From ECT2AJA-044 sp965658225 (GTDB lineage Bacteria; Bacteroidota; Bacteroidia; Flavobacteriales; ECT2AJA-044), in NCBI GenBank assembly GCA_965658225.1, contig CBFHRK010000005.1, forward strand, positions 21,528 through 85,527: DNA of 64,000 nucleotides, read 5' to 3'. The notes beneath the pieces were generated by a model, which saw nothing but the letters and a program-made list of their open reading frames with translations, was not told the origin of the DNA and made no database searches. Position 1 is the stretch's first letter. Every line of letters starts with the position of its first letter. This document shows positions 33,178-41,308 of the stretch, piece after piece. Position numbers and translations under genes: made by a program.

Positions 33178-33758
33178 TTAAATTTATAAAAGGGAATAAT
33201 CATCGGCACCTTTTCTTGGTAATCGCGATAAGCTTTGCCGAACTTTTCAATCAAGCGCGCTTCTTCTAATTGAATGCCAATAATGATGTAAAGTACTATC
33301 CAAAAAGCGGAAACTAAAAATGGATAACTCGGAGCGTATAAAAGCGCCCCAAAAAGTACTACCAAAATAGAAAAGTATAGCGGGTGTCGCACCAATTCGT
33401 TGAGTCCTTCCGTTTGAAGCTCCTTCGTTTTTTCAGGTTGTTCGAGACCAATAAATTCGCCTACGTTGTATCCGCTAAAACATTTAAAACCCAAGTATAC
33501 ACCTGCGCCCATGAGTACAAGCCCTAACCAATAAAGCATTTCACTGGGTACTTCCATTAGACTGGGTTTTGGAAGCGACCGGTAATAGAGTACGATTGGA
33601 ATAAAGAGCGCAAGCGAAAGCGCATTATAGGCTACCCGATACCGATGCTCGGGCAGCTTAATAGCCTTCGTGATCGTGTTTTTTACCGATGGCGCCAATA
33701 ATAAACTGTGCAATGCGAAGTAGATAATCCAAAGAGCTGATAAAAGGACGAGATCCAT
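33174..33758 (-). CDS. Integral-membrane methyltransferase (isoprenylcysteine methyltransferase/NnrU-like)
   Basis: 194 residues with about five membrane segments. The C-terminal half has the RHPLYFSILVVLFG motif and the closing IEKFGKAYRDYQEKVPMIIP of the ICMT-like SAM-dependent family, which methylates small thiols, lipids or prenyl cysteines. The substrate is unknown. It is co-transcribed with ltaE and diverges from prfB. Confidence 0.78.
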   Translation of the reverse strand: MDLVLLSALWIIYFALHSLLLAPSVKNTITKAIKLPEHRYRVAYNALSLALFIPIVLYYRSLPKPSLMEVPSEMLYWLGLVLMGAGVYLGFKCFSGYNVGEFIGLEQPEKTKELQTEGLNELVRHPLYFSILVVLFGALLYAPSYPFLVSAFWIVLYIIIGIQLEEARLIEKFGKAYRDYQEKVPMIIPFYKFK

Positions 33759-33771
33759 ATGCGGTTTTTTA

Positions 33772-33779
33772 CAAATATA
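33772..33779 (-). promoter_or_regulatory. -7 promoter element of the methyltransferase-ltaE unit
   Basis: Minus strand TATATTTG, an exact TAnnTTTG match 13 bp before the start; TTTG lies 16 bp further upstream, a little closer than usual. Confidence 0.55.
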
Positions 33780-33815
33780 GCGGAATACCCAAGCGCAAAA
33801 TCCTAAATTTACGGC

Positions 33816-34923
33816 ATGATTACAATAGACCAGTTTAAGGATTTTGCAGGGCGCGTGGAAGCGCTAAGGGGGTATCTTTGACGTCGATCACAAGAGACTA
33901 CTGATTGCCGAAGAAGAAGAGAAAACTGCCGACCCCGATTTTTGGAACGATTCCAAAGCGGCGGAAGCACTTATGAAGAAAATTCGCCAGATGAAGTTCT
34001 GGGTGGAAACCTATGAAGAAATTGAATCGCTAAAAGACGATTTGAGTGTTTTACTCGAGTTTCATGCGATGGGCGAATCCTCCGAAGAGGAAATAGACGG
34101 GATTTTCGGAAAACTAAAAAACAAAGTTGAAGATTTAGAATTCCGCAACATGCTATCGGCCGAGGAGGATCCGATGAGTGCCGTATTGCAAATCACCTCG
34201 GGAGCCGGAGGTACCGAGAGTTGCGATTGGGCTTCTATGTTGCTTCGCATGTATGTCATGTGGGCCGAGAAAGAAGGTTTCAAGGTCACTGAACTCAATT
34301 ATCAAGAAGGCGATGTGGCCGGCATCAAGCAAGCAACCATCGAAATAGACGGCGATTTTGCTTTTGGTTACCTCAAAGGGGAGAATGGCGTGCATCGTTT
34401 GGTTCGGATTTCACCCTTCGACAGTAATGCCAAACGGCATACCTCCTTCGTTTCGGTATACGTTTATCCGCTCGCTGATGAAACGATCAATATTGACATT
34501 AATGCTGCGGACATCGAATGGGATACTTTCCGAAGTGGAGGCGCCGGAGGTCAAAATGTGAATAAGGTAGAAACCGGAGTTCGTTTGAAACACAAGCCTT
34601 CCGGAATCATCATTGAGAATACCGAAACCCGTTCACAGTTGGGGAATAAAGAAAAGGCAATGCAGCTTTTGAAGTCTCAATTGTACGAAATGGAGTTGGA
34701 GGCGCGTCGTGAAAAACGCACTGAAATTGAAGCGGGTAAGAAGAAAATCGAATGGGGTTCGCAAATTCGCAACTACGTATTTCACCCGTACAAGTTGGTG
34801 AAGGATGTCCGTACCCAACACGAAACCAGTGACGTGAGCGGCGTTATGAACGGTAATATTGATTCGTTTATAAAGGCATATCTCATGCAAGAGGGGGAAG
34901 GAGTTAATACCGAAAGTGAATAA
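33816..34923 (+). CDS. prfB: Peptide chain release factor 2 with programmed +1 frameshift
   Basis: 368 residues when joined: 21 codons from ATG 33816 to CTT, an in-frame TGA at 33879, then the +1 frame from GAC 33880 to the stop at 34923. The second part starts DVDHKRLLIAEEEE. The UGA-recognition tripeptide SPF (VRISPFDSNAKRH) and the catalytic GGQ (GGAGGQNVNKVETG) are intact. It releases proteins at UAA and UGA, and regulates itself because low RF2 favours the frameshift. A simple frame call would miss the first 50 residues. arsC follows 2 bp later. Confidence 0.96.
33867..33882 (+). promoter_or_regulatory. prfB frameshift signal
   Basis: AGGGGG-TAT-CTT-TGA-C: an internal Shine-Dalgarno-like stimulator, the slippery CTT and the in-frame UGA, with the same order and spacing as in E. 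coli prfB. Confidence 0.95.
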
Positions 34924-34925
34924 TA

Positions 34926-35270
34926 ATGAGCATGAAAATATTTCATAACCCGCGTTGTGCAAAAAGCAGAGAAACCTTGGCCATTATTGAAGATAATGGC
35001 GGAAATGCCGAGATCATTCTCTATATGGACGACCCTTTGACAGCGAATGAAATTTGGGAATTACTTCGCTTATTGGGCCTTCGGCCCGATGAGTTAGTGC
35101 GCAAGAACGAAGCCATTTGGAAAGACGAGTACAAAGGTATGGAGCTCAGCGATGAAGAAATCGTATTGGCTATGGCGGAAAACCCAAAGCTGATCGAACG
35201 ACCCATTGTGGTAAAAGGAAAAAAGGCCGTCCTTGGACGACCTCCTGAAAACGTTTTGGAACTACTTTAG
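34926..35270 (+). CDS. arsC: ArsC-family arsenate reductase (glutaredoxin-dependent type)
   Basis: 114 residues. Thioredoxin-like ArsC fold with the catalytic Cys in HNPRCAKSRETL near residue 10-11 and the C-terminal cis-Pro region ERPIVVKGKKAVLGRPPENV. It would reduce arsenate, though this short family also contains Spx/YfgD-like proteins of unclear role. No arsenic transporter or ArsR is near, so true arsenic resistance is not supported by context. It begins 2 bp after prfB. Confidence 0.85.
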   Translation: MSMKIFHNPRCAKSRETLAIIEDNGGNAEIILYMDDPLTANEIWELLRLLGLRPDELVRKNEAIWKDEYKGMELSDEEIVLAMAENPKLIERPIVVKGKKAVLGRPPENVLELL

Positions 35271-35276
35271 AACTCC

Positions 35277-35429
35277 TTATTCGGGAGCAGACTCTTCAGC
35301 AGCATCATCGCTGTTGAATAAGTCGATAAAGTAACCGATGATCCAAAATGGCAAAAAGCCGGTAATGAAAAGCATTAGCCAGAAGGCCATTAAGAAAACA
35401 ACTAAGAACAGGAGGAATCCGATAAACAT
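35277..35429 (-). CDS. Small two-segment membrane protein (50 residues)
   Basis: The minus strand reads ATG at 35429 to TAA at 35277. Residues 2-38 are almost wholly hydrophobic and could form two membrane segments (MFIGFLLFLVVFLMAFW, then LPFWIIGYFIDLF), and the end is acidic (SDDAAEESAPE). The strong hydrophobic-acidic pattern and a fit between arsC and fumC suggest a real gene. I know no named family. Confidence 0.55.
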   Translation of the reverse strand: MFIGFLLFLVVFLMAFWLMLFITGFLPFWIIGYFIDLFNSDDAAEESAPE

Positions 35430-35484
35430 AATCTCATTCTTTAAGGAGGTCAAATTTAGTAATTAACCGTTTAAAAAACACATC

Positions 35485-36882
35485 ATGGAGTACCGTATCG
35501 AAAAAGATACCATGGGCGAGGTTCAAGTTCCCGCTAATAAGTACTGGGGAGCGCAAACTGAGCGCTCAAGAAATAATTTTAAAATTGGTCCGGCAGCGAG
35601 CATGCCACTCGAAATTGTGTACGGTTTTGCCTATTTGAAAAAGGCTGCAGCGCATGCAAATTGCCAATTAGGCGTATTACCGGAAGCAAAAAGAGACCTT
35701 ATTTCTCAAGTATGTGAAGAAATTTTAGACGGTCAGCACGATGATCAATTCCCGTTGGTTATTTGGCAAACCGGTTCTGGTACGCAGTCGAACATGAACG
35801 TGAATGAAGTGGTGTCGAACAGAGCACATGTGCTTTCGGGTGGAGTTCTAGGAGAGGGGTCATCATCGGTTCATCCAAACGACGACGTAAACAAGAGTCA
35901 ATCGAGCAACGATACCTTTCCAACAGGAATGCACATTGCGATATACAAACGCGTAATTGAAACGACGATTCCCGGCGTAGAAACGTTGAGAAACACCCTA
36001 AAGGCTAAATCGGAATCGTTTTCGAAGGTGGTAAAAATCGGCCGTACCCATCTAATGGACGCGACGCCATTGACCCTAGGTCAGGAATTCTCCGGATATG
36101 TATCGCAATTAGACCATGGTTTACGCGCCTTGCGTAACACTTTGGCTCATTTGAGCGAGCTAGCGCTCGGAGGAACGGCCGTGGGAACAGGAATTAATAC
36201 TCCAGAAGGATATGCCGATTTGGTGGCTGAGAAAATTGCCAAATTCACAGGCTTACCTTTCGTAAGTGCCGAGAATAAGTTTGAGGCTTTAGCAGCGCAC
36301 GATGCCTTAGTGGAAACCCATGGAGCCTTGAAGCAGTTGGCGGTATCTTTAAATAAAATCGCCAACGATATTCGCATGCTGGCGAGTGGACCTAGATCTG
36401 GAATTGGGGAGATTATTATTCCGGCCAATGAGCCCGGAAGTTCCATTATGCCGGGAAAGGTAAACCCTACCCAGGCAGAGGCAATGACCATGGTATGTGC
36501 TCAAGTAATTGGAAATGATATGGCCATTACTGTGGGTGGAGCTCAAGGTCACTACGAGTTGAATGTGTTTAAACCTGTTATGGCGGCTAATGTGCTTCAG
36601 TCGGCCCGATTAATCGGAGACGCATGTGTAAGCTTTAATGACCATTGTGCTGTGGGAATTGAGCCAAATTACAAGAGTATTGAAGCGCATGTGAACAACA
36701 GTTTAATGCTGGTAACAGCTTTAAATACCAAAATAGGCTACGAAAAAGCAGCTAAGATTGCCAAAACGGCCCACGAAAATGGCACTACATTAAAAGAAGA
36801 GGCAGTAAACCTTGGGTATCTTACAGCGGACGAATTCGACGAATGGGTGCGTCCTGAAGATATGATTGGAAGTCTTCATTAA
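35485..36882 (+). CDS. fumC: Fumarate hydratase class II
   Basis: 465 residues. Superfamily signature GSSIMPGKVNPTQAEAM (catalytic Ser loop), with SGTQSNMNVNEV and HPNDDVNKSQSSNDTFPT building the active site and GRTHLMDATPLTLGQEF. It interconverts fumarate and malate in the TCA cycle. It is a single transcription unit closed by a strong terminator. Confidence 0.97.
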   Translation: MEYRIEKDTMGEVQVPANKYWGAQTERSRNNFKIGPAASMPLEIVYGFAYLKKAAAHANCQLGVLPEAKRDLISQVCEEILDGQHDDQFPLVIWQTGSGTQSNMNVNEVVSNRAHVLSGGVLGEGSSSVHPNDDVNKSQSSNDTFPTGMHIAIYKRVIETTIPGVETLRNTLKAKSESFSKVVKIGRTHLMDATPLTLGQEFSGYVSQLDHGLRALRNTLAHLSELALGGTAVGTGINTPEGYADLVAEKIAKFTGLPFVSAENKFEALAAHDALVETHGALKQLAVSLNKIANDIRMLASGPRSGIGEIIIPANEPGSSIMPGKVNPTQAEAMTMVCAQVIGNDMAITVGGAQGHYELNVFKPVMAANVLQSARLIGDACVSFNDHCAVGIEPNYKSIEAHVNNSLMLVTALNTKIGYEKAAKIAKTAHENGTTLKEEAVNLGYLTADEFDEWVRPEDMIGSLH

Positions 36883-36900
36883 AAATGGACATATAAATAG

Positions 36901-36927
36901 AAAAAGGGGCCGAGGCCCCTTTTTTTA
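36901..36927. terminator. Bidirectional terminator between fumC and the DinB-like gene
   Basis: AGGGGCC and GGCCCCT form a tight hairpin flanked by five A before and seven T after, so it can act on both converging transcripts. The T-run overlaps the stop codon of the DinB-like gene. Confidence 0.85.
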
Positions 36928-37557
36928 CATTCGCTTTTTTATGAATTTGATTTGACCGTTGTGGTTCGATTCGTGTTCGCACACATGAAACCACTTCGCG
37001 TAGTTGTTCGTCGGTTGGTTATCGAAAAAGGCTTCTGATTCCCAAAGCCAATCATCGGTTCGCGCGGCAAATTGCTTTTCCGTTTCCGCGCGAACAGAGT
37101 CCAGCTTCTCGAGATAGAATTTTATTTTATTTCCCTTTATTTTTTCACGTCCGTCTTCTCCAAGGCCCATGGGCAAGTCCCACAATTCTTTTATTTCATC
37201 GTCCCACGTCCCCCATTCGAGCCCTTCAAAAGTGTTGAGTTGATAATAGCGTTCGGTTGCTGCTAAATGCCAAAGCATTGCACCAATCGAATTTGATTTC
37301 TCGTCGATTTGAAAGTCTAATTCTTTTACTGATAGGTTTTCAACACCGCGTACAATCCAAGTACGCATCATCGTCATGGTTCCGAGTAATGTTCCAATGT
37401 GTGGGGTATAACCCTTTTGCGGACCAATTAAGTAGAGGCCCGATTCGCGCTCTTCTTGTGGAATGGTTTCCGCGGCAATACCAGGTACGGTGGATAGTGT
37501 GAGTCCTGCCGTGAGGCAGGCAGCATTCTTCATAAATTGGCGGCGATTGTTGTTCAT
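36925..37557 (-). CDS. Exported DinB-family protein with Tat-like signal
   Basis: 210 residues from MNNNRRQFMKNAA (37557); an earlier ATG at 37587 would overlap the previous gene by 20 bp. The start has a twin-arginine motif (RRQFMK), a hydrophobic stretch and an AAE-type cleavage site, so it is probably exported folded. The mature part is a DinB-like four-helix bundle with the metal-binding His in MLWHLAATE and the HExxxH-like CEHESNHNGQ. DinB proteins are usually cytoplasmic, for example thiol transferases; the function here is unknown. Third gene of the DUF389-YdeI-DinB run. Confidence 0.8.
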   Translation of the reverse strand: MNNNRRQFMKNAACLTAGLTLSTVPGIAAETIPQEERESGLYLIGPQKGYTPHIGTLLGTMTMMRTWIVRGVENLSVKELDFQIDEKSNSIGAMLWHLAATERYYQLNTFEGLEWGTWDDEIKELWDLPMGLGEDGREKIKGNKIKFYLEKLDSVRAETEKQFAARTDDWLWESEAFFDNQPTNNYAKWFHVCEHESNHNGQIKFIKKRM

Positions 37558-37567
37558 AGTATTCGGT

Positions 37568-38026
37568 TTATTTGGTTCTCGATTCATGTACTAGCTTCAA
37601 GGCGGTATGAATTTGTTTGTCGATATCTTTGATCCGTTTTATTGCAAAAACGATGGTCCGTTTTCGTCCGTCCGTGATCCGTTTCCATAGGTCCATAGCT
37701 TCCGTATCTTGCTCTAGAAGGACTTCAAGTACTTTGGGGATTTCGACGCCCAAAGGCAGCGGGTGCTCAATAATTTCAAAAGTTATCCTTTCTCCAGGCT
37801 CCTTGCGGAGCGATTTTAAATTTCGCTTCGAAAGAATAACGAAATAGTCTCCATCGCCCATATGGTTTAACCCGCAATCGAATTGTAATCCGTTTTCAAG
37901 CGTGCATTGGAGTCGGGTCGATCGCTTCTTGGGAAAAGAGGCCACTGTTTTAGACGGAATACGCAGAACCGTATAATTCCCTTTTTGAGGAGTCAACTGT
38001 TCTATGATTCCCGTAATCTCCGTCAC
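37568..38026 (-). CDS. YdeI/OmpD-associated family protein (DUF1905 plus YdeI domain)
   Basis: 152 residues. The N-terminal 90 residues are a DUF1905-type beta domain (YTVLRIPSKTVASF, LNHMGDGDYFVILSKRNLKSL); the C-terminus has the helical YdeI-like region (KRITDGRKRTIVFAIKRIKD). Members are linked to peptide or bacteriocin stress, but the mechanism is not known. It lies 4 bp after the DUF389 gene and 10 bp before the DinB-like gene. Confidence 0.75.
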   Translation of the reverse strand: MTEITGIIEQLTPQKGNYTVLRIPSKTVASFPKKRSTRLQCTLENGLQFDCGLNHMGDGDYFVILSKRNLKSLRKEPGERITFEIIEHPLPLGVEIPKVLEVLLEQDTEAMDLWKRITDGRKRTIVFAIKRIKDIDKQIHTALKLVHESRTK

Positions 38027-38030
38027 AATC

Positions 38031-39485
38031 TCAATACCGGAGTACCGCTACACTGTCTTGTTGTAACCTAACTTTTAACCAACGGGCCATTTGCTCTTCA
38101 TTTTCACTGGCTTGTCTCGAACGAACGCCCTCTTTCCATTTCACGATGACAATACACAGGGTATCTGTTTTTTCGAAGTTGGTGCCGTAAGCTTGACCAA
38201 AGGAAAAGCGCTCAAGGTCTTCGTATTGCGCTCTAAGCTCGTTCCGAATAGTTCCAAAGGGAACGGTATCGGACGCAAGCGTCATTAAATCGGTTTCCAG
38301 CTGCACAATCCGTTGTTCGCGTTCCAAAAGCGCTTCGGAATTTTTGTAGTAGAGGTCTTGGAATGTCTCGGCCCGGAAATCGCTCAATACATTTTGATAT
38401 TGATCTATGTCCAAGCCTCCGGATTGAATTATTTTGAGGTGAACATTGTTGAGGCTAAACTCCGGTAAACGGGCAATCCATTGGTCTTTTAAATCGTCAG
38501 GAACTCTTTTTCCACCTTCGAGAACGACCACGATTTGGTGTAGTTCTTCGTCGTATTCGAGCATTCGATCGGTAATTACATTCTCGTCGTACTCAATGAC
38601 AGTAGAGATGAATTGATTGGCCCTTCTATAAAAAAGAGATTCTTGAACCACGTTATAAAAAATCCAAAGCGAAGGAAGTATGATTACCAAGCTAAAACCG
38701 AGTATGATTCTTCTCGCTTTTCTCTCTTTCGTCGGGTCAAGAAAATCGACCAGTGGGAATTTCAAGTAGCGGACTACAATAATGGTCGCTAAACAAATGA
38801 AAATAGAGTTGAGAAGGAACAAATAAAAGGCTCCGAAGAAATAGTGAAACTGACCAGTAGCCAAACCAAAACCGGCAGTACACAAAGGCGGCATCAACGC
38901 AGTAGCAATCGCAACACCCGGAATAACGTTCGTTTTCTCTTTTCGGGAGCCCGCCATTATCCCTGCCAATCCTCCAAAGAAAGCTACAAATACGTCGAGT
39001 AGTGTCGGATTCGTTCGCGCTAGCAGTTCCGATTGGGCGTCGCTCAATGGGGAAAGCAAGAAATAACTTGTCGACGTGAAAATCGCAATTGCGGTCATCG
39101 TGGCAAACGATCTCAGCGCCCGTCTTAAGGTACTCAAGTCATTGGTAGCCACGGAGAGTCCGACGCCCAAAATAGGACCCATAAGGGGGGAAATAAGCAT
39201 GGCACCGATCACAACGGCTGGCGAGTTAACATTGAGTCCAATGGAGGCAATGTAGATTGAGAAAATTAGAATCCAAACGTTGTGGCCTTTGAAATCAATA
39301 TCCCGTTTGATTCCAGCTGTGGTGTTTTCTGCATCAATTCCCTCGTTAATATCCAATGTACGCCGCACGTATGCGAGGAACATGAGGAAAATTCTTTTTG
39401 GACCGTAGCGCACTTTATTTAGTTCGCTTGCTTCGGTTCCTTCTTCTTCAGATTGGGAATCTTTTATTATATCGTCTTCTGCCAT
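38031..39485 (-). CDS. DUF389 membrane protein
   Basis: 484 residues. A polytopic DUF389 region covers about residues 60-275 (SPAVVIGAMLISPLMGPILGVGLS, then PGVAIATALMPPLCTAGFGLA), followed by a large soluble C-terminal region with helices and a coiled-coil-like stretch near 375-430. Bacteroidota proteins of this type are widespread but uncharacterised; transport is only presumed. First gene of the three-gene minus-strand unit. Confidence 0.85.
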   Translation of the reverse strand: MAEDDIIKDSQSEEEGTEASELNKVRYGPKRIFLMFLAYVRRTLDINEGIDAENTTAGIKRDIDFKGHNVWILIFSIYIASIGLNVNSPAVVIGAMLISPLMGPILGVGLSVATNDLSTLRRALRSFATMTAIAIFTSTSYFLLSPLSDAQSELLARTNPTLLDVFVAFFGGLAGIMAGSRKEKTNVIPGVAIATALMPPLCTAGFGLATGQFHYFFGAFYLFLLNSIFICLATIIVVRYLKFPLVDFLDPTKERKARRIILGFSLVIILPSLWIFYNVVQESLFYRRANQFISTVIEYDENVITDRMLEYDEELHQIVVVLEGGKRVPDDLKDQWIARLPEFSLNNVHLKIIQSGGLDIDQYQNVLSDFRAETFQDLYYKNSEALLEREQRIVQLETDLMTLASDTVPFGTIRNELRAQYEDLERFSFGQAYGTNFEKTDTLCIVIVKWKEGVRSRQASENEEQMARWLKVRLQQDSVAVLRY

Positions 39486-39544
39486 AGAGGAAAGATAGAA
39501 TTTTCGACGATTCGAAGAATAGTTTCGAAATGGATTTATGATTT

Positions 39545-39576
39545 AAAAAAACGGGAGCATGCTTAGCATACTCCCG
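39545..39576 (-). terminator. Terminator after manC
   Basis: CGGGAG and CTCCCG with an inner ATGCT/AGCAT stem (39552-39576); on the minus strand a run of seven T follows. Confidence 0.8.
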
Positions 39577-39602
39577 CAGGTCTGAGAATATCTTCACTAT
39601 TC

Positions 39603-40691
39603 CTAAACGAATTCTTCCCCTTTTTCGATTTTGGCTTCGTTTACGAATTGTTTTATCATCTGCTCTTCATCTCTCTTGCAAATTAAGAGCGCATTCGTTT
39701 TGTTGACTACAATGTAGTCTTCGAGTCCTTGGATAACAATGAGCTTATTGCCCGATGTACTTACCATATTGCGCTTGCTGTCGTACATCATAACGTTCTT
39801 TCCAACTATGGCATTCCCATCGTTATCGCGATCTAAATGCGTGTAAAGTGATCCCCAAGTCCCTAAGTCTGACCATCCAAATTCAGCGGGTAAGGTGTAC
39901 ACGTTTTTCGCTTTTTCCATGATACCGTAATCAATAGAAATATTCTTGCAGGTAGGGTAAATGCGGTTAACGAAAGGGGTTTCATTTTCCGAATTCAGCG
40001 CTTCGCCGCCTTCTTCAAATAACTGTCCAACCTCTTGCAGGTGTTCGTTAAAGGCATTGATAATGCTTCGTGTGCTCCAAATGAAAATGCCACTATTCCA
40101 TAAAAAGTCGCCGCTTTCCAAAAATTTCTTGGCTAAGTCGATGTCGGGTTTCTCGGTAAAGGTTTTAACACGACACACTTCGTCGGTATCGAGAATTTCC
40201 GATTCATTGTATTGGATATACCCATACCCTGTGTCCGGCCTGCTCGGCCGGATGCCCAAGGTGAGCAATACATCGTTTTTAGCGGCCGTTTTCAGAGCCA
40301 AATTAGCGACACGTGTAAACTCGTCTTCCTTAAGTATCAAGTGATCCGATGGCGCTACAACCATATTGGCGTTCGGATCGATTCCGTGAATTTTATATGC
40401 CGCATAAGCAACGCAGGGAGCTGTATTCCTTCTGGCGGGCTCCAATAAAATCTGACTTTCGTTGAGGTTGGGTAACTGTTCTTGAACGAGGGTTTTGTAC
40501 TGAACGTTCGTTACAACGTAAATTTGGTCGGCCGGTGTAAATCGCAAAAGGCGATCGTATGTTTGTTGAATGAGCGTTCTTCCTGTGCCTAAAATATCCA
40601 AAAACTGCTTCGGATGCGCGGTTCTACTCATGGGCCAAAAGCGACTCCCAATTCCGCCGGCCATTATTACACTGTGCGTATGTTGATCCAT
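39603..40691 (-). CDS. manC: Mannose-1-phosphate guanylyltransferase
   Basis: 362 residues, the short form without a phosphomannose isomerase domain. Nucleotidyltransferase motifs: VIMAGGIGSRFWPMSR, HPKQFLDILG, VVAPSDHLI and FTEKPDIDLAKKF. It makes GDP-mannose for cell-surface glycans. Its start touches the stop of the SprT-like gene by 1 bp, so it is the last gene of feoA-feoB-sprT-manC. Confidence 0.95.
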   Translation of the reverse strand: MDQHTHSVIMAGGIGSRFWPMSRTAHPKQFLDILGTGRTLIQQTYDRLLRFTPADQIYVVTNVQYKTLVQEQLPNLNESQILLEPARRNTAPCVAYAAYKIHGIDPNANMVVAPSDHLILKEDEFTRVANLALKTAAKNDVLLTLGIRPSRPDTGYGYIQYNESEILDTDEVCRVKTFTEKPDIDLAKKFLESGDFLWNSGIFIWSTRSIINAFNEHLQEVGQLFEEGGEALNSENETPFVNRIYPTCKNISIDYGIMEKAKNVYTLPAEFGWSDLGTWGSLYTHLDRDNDGNAIVGKNVMMYDSKRNMVSTSGNKLIVIQGLEDYIVVNKTNALLICKRDEEQMIKQFVNEAKIEKGEEFV

Positions 40692-41308
40692 TACCTACTT
40701 TTTGGATTTGCGGCAAAAGTACGAAAATCAATACGGGCTGGTGCTATTCCGTGTACCAAAAACCAGCGGCCCGATGCCAGTTCAAGGCATTTGTGCCTCG
40801 TTCTTTGTTTTGGCCCTTTTTGAAAAATTCGGCCTTTCAGCTCAAAAGTATCACCTTCATTTAGGTCGTCGACGGTGAGCTGTTCAACCGGGTTTTCGTC
40901 AAAAGCTTTTAATGCGTTTAAAAGTGCGGGATCGCTATGGGTCGTGGCTTTCGGTCGAAGTAAATGGTTTTGGCCTTTTTGTTTTATGTCGAGTGGCATC
41001 CAGGGTTCTTCTAACAAAGGCCACATGGCAATCCTAAAGGCATCTTTCCATTCTTGTCCATGCGGAGCCACCCTTCTTTTTTCATAAACATGCACTTGTA
41101 AGTGTGCAATTTCATGCACCAATACCCATAAAAAATGGAAGGCGTTTAAGTTGCCGTTTACGGAGATTCGATGGTTTTCCTTTCCCGGCCGAAAATCACC
41201 CGTTTTTGTCTGACGTTCACGGCTTACCCGAATATCCACCCGATAGGGTGCGAGTAGCGATTCGATATAGGGAATGGATTCACTGGGGACATGCTTTTGC
41301 CAGTTCAT
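40691..41308 (-). CDS. SprT-like zinc metalloprotease-domain protein
   Basis: 205 residues from MNWQKHVPSES (41308), whose ATG overlaps the feoB stop by one base; the longer frame runs back inside feoB. The zinc motif HExxH reads LVHEIAHLQVHVYEKRR, with a further His in PHGQEW, as in the SprT/Spartan family. Eukaryotic members cut DNA-protein crosslinks; bacterial function is unproven. The C-terminal 80 residues are a small beta region. Coupling to feoAB seems positional only. Confidence 0.85.
   Translation of the reverse strand: MNWQKHVPSESIPYIESLLAPYRVDIRVSRERQTKTGDFRPGKENHRISVNGNLNAFHFLWVLVHEIAHLQVHVYEKRRVAPHGQEWKDAFRIAMWPLLEEPWMPLDIKQKGQNHLLRPKATTHSDPALLNALKAFDENPVEQLTVDDLNEGDTFELKGRIFQKGPKQRTRHKCLELASGRWFLVHGIAPARIDFRTFAANPKSR

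Noticed and set aside
34926..35270. Arsenic-resistance locus
   Set aside because: Only an ArsC-like gene is present, coupled to prfB, without arsR, acr3 or arsB.
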